A stretch of DNA of 7,450 nt from Planctomycetia bacterium (GTDB taxonomy: Bacteria; Planctomycetota; Planctomycetia; Gemmatales; Gemmataceae), in the NCBI GenBank assembly GCA_022616395.1, contig JAKEEV010000337.1, forward strand, positions 1-7,450, in the 5' to 3' direction. A model generated the notes under the pieces. It made no database searches. It was not told the origin of the DNA and was given only the letters and a program-made list of their open reading frames with translations. The translations under genes and the position numbers were made by a program. Shown here piece by piece: positions 6,970 to 7,450 of this stretch; position 1 is the first letter of the stretch, and every line of letters starts with the position of its first letter.

Positions 6970-6982
6970 GCCCCTCCGGGGC
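6970..6982. repeat. Perfect 5-bp GC palindrome with TCC loop
   Basis: GCCCC at 6970-6974 pairs with GGGGC at 6978-6982 around TCC, followed by GAAAACAACAA. The loop matches that of the terminator at 3011-3043. The spacing from the preceding palindrome suggests the two form one composite intergenic element. No termination T-run follows on the + strand. Confidence 0.55.
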
Positions 6983-7007
6983 GAAAACAACAACCCAACG
7001 GACTCCC

Positions 7008-7450
7008 ATGCTTCGTCCCCTTCTCATCCCCCTCGCTCTTGTCGCACTCGTCGGACTGGCACCAGCAGCCGATGACAAACCCGCGTTCAAGATCACCGAA
7101 GACGCGGACCGCATTCGCATCGCGGGCAGCGCGCTGGAAGTATCCATCAAGAAGAAAGGCTATGTGAGCGGTGTCGAAGCCGCGAGCTTGCTTGATGTGA
7201 AGACCGGAACGCGCGATGTCGGTTTCGGGCTGGATATTGTGGACTGGATCATGGAGCCGGGGAGCGACGAGGAGTATCGAGATAAGCTGCCGGGCGACCT
7301 GCCTTATGTGTTCAACAACCTCGTTCACGGCAAGCGGCCCAAGCGCAGCATCGAAGGCCCTCAGATTTGCACGAAGGCGAAGGAACTCAAGCCGACCGTC
7401 ATTCAGGGGAACGATTTCGTCGCGGTGAAGCAGGACTTCACTTACACGCT
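7008..7450 (+). CDS. Unrecognised exported protein, 3' end missing
   Basis: The frame is open from the ATG to the right edge (147 complete codons, no stop), so the gene is cut by the window. The first 21 residues look like a Sec signal peptide: Arg3, a hydrophobic core of about 15 residues (LLIPLALVALVGLA), and a plausible signal peptidase I site after Ala20 (APA) or Ala21. The mature part begins with an acidic and basic stretch. It then alternates short hydrophobic and charged segments, as in a beta-rich periplasmic or surface protein, for example IRIAGSALEVSIKKKG and VGFGLDIVDWIMEPG. One Cys lies near residue 124. I recognise no catalytic motif or family and assign no function. No Shine-Dalgarno site precedes the ATG; the start is chosen because it gives a complete signal peptide. 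A link to histidine use is not supported, since palindromes separate it from hutU. Confidence 0.8.
   Translation, partial: MLRPLLIPLALVALVGLAPAADDKPAFKITEDADRIRIAGSALEVSIKKKGYVSGVEAASLLDVKTGTRDVGFGLDIVDWIMEPGSDEEYRDKLPGDLPYVFNNLVHGKRPKRSIEGPQICTKAKELKPTVIQGNDFVAVKQDFTYT

Noticed and set aside
6672..7328. A 218-codon minus-strand frame spanning the end of hutU, the palindromes and the start of the exported-protein gene
   Set aside because: It would run antisense to the most conserved part of hutU and to a good signal peptide, and shows no domain of its own.
185..7450. A hidden defence, mobile or other new multi-gene system
   Set aside because: Six of the seven genes belong to well-known metabolic families with intact key residues. 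No recombinase, nuclease, toxin, reverse transcriptase or repeat array was seen.

Overview
The window reads as part of a GC-rich bacterial chromosome, most likely from a planctomycete (possibly Gemmata-like). This is an inference from three things: the style of the CtaA and HutU proteins, the scarcity of Shine-Dalgarno sites, and short palindromes with TCC/TTCC loops between genes. There is no rRNA or marker gene to prove it. All seven supported genes lie on the + strand and are tightly packed. No tRNA, CRISPR array, insertion sequence or phage gene was seen.

Region 1 (1-184) is a non-coding, G-run-rich leader with an imperfect hairpin. Region 2 (185-3017) is a three-gene cytochrome c oxidase assembly operon. 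ctaA makes heme A from heme O, ctaB makes heme O from heme B, and a SCO-type gene encodes a lipoprotein likely to deliver copper to the CuA site. Together they supply the cofactors of an aa3-type terminal oxidase whose subunits are not in the window. A 15-bp hairpin followed by a T-run closes this operon, and its stem contains the SCO stop codon.

Region 3 (3083-6935) is a histidine-utilisation operon in the order hutI-hutG-hutU. The stop of hutI and the likely start of hutG share an ATGA, and hutU starts at a GTG with a good ribosome binding site two bases after the hutG stop. The three enzymes convert urocanate to imidazolonepropionate, then formiminoglutamate, then glutamate plus formamide. 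Histidine ammonia-lyase (hutH), which makes the urocanate, is not in the window.

Region 4 (6936-7450) has two adjacent small hairpins of REP-like appearance. They are followed by the start of an unrecognised gene with a clear signal peptide that runs off the right edge.

Most of the window is conserved metabolism. The points that deserve a second look are the apparent two-helix insertion in CtaA, the TCC-loop palindromes, the stop codon inside the terminator, and the unknown exported protein. I found no convincing new multi-gene system.
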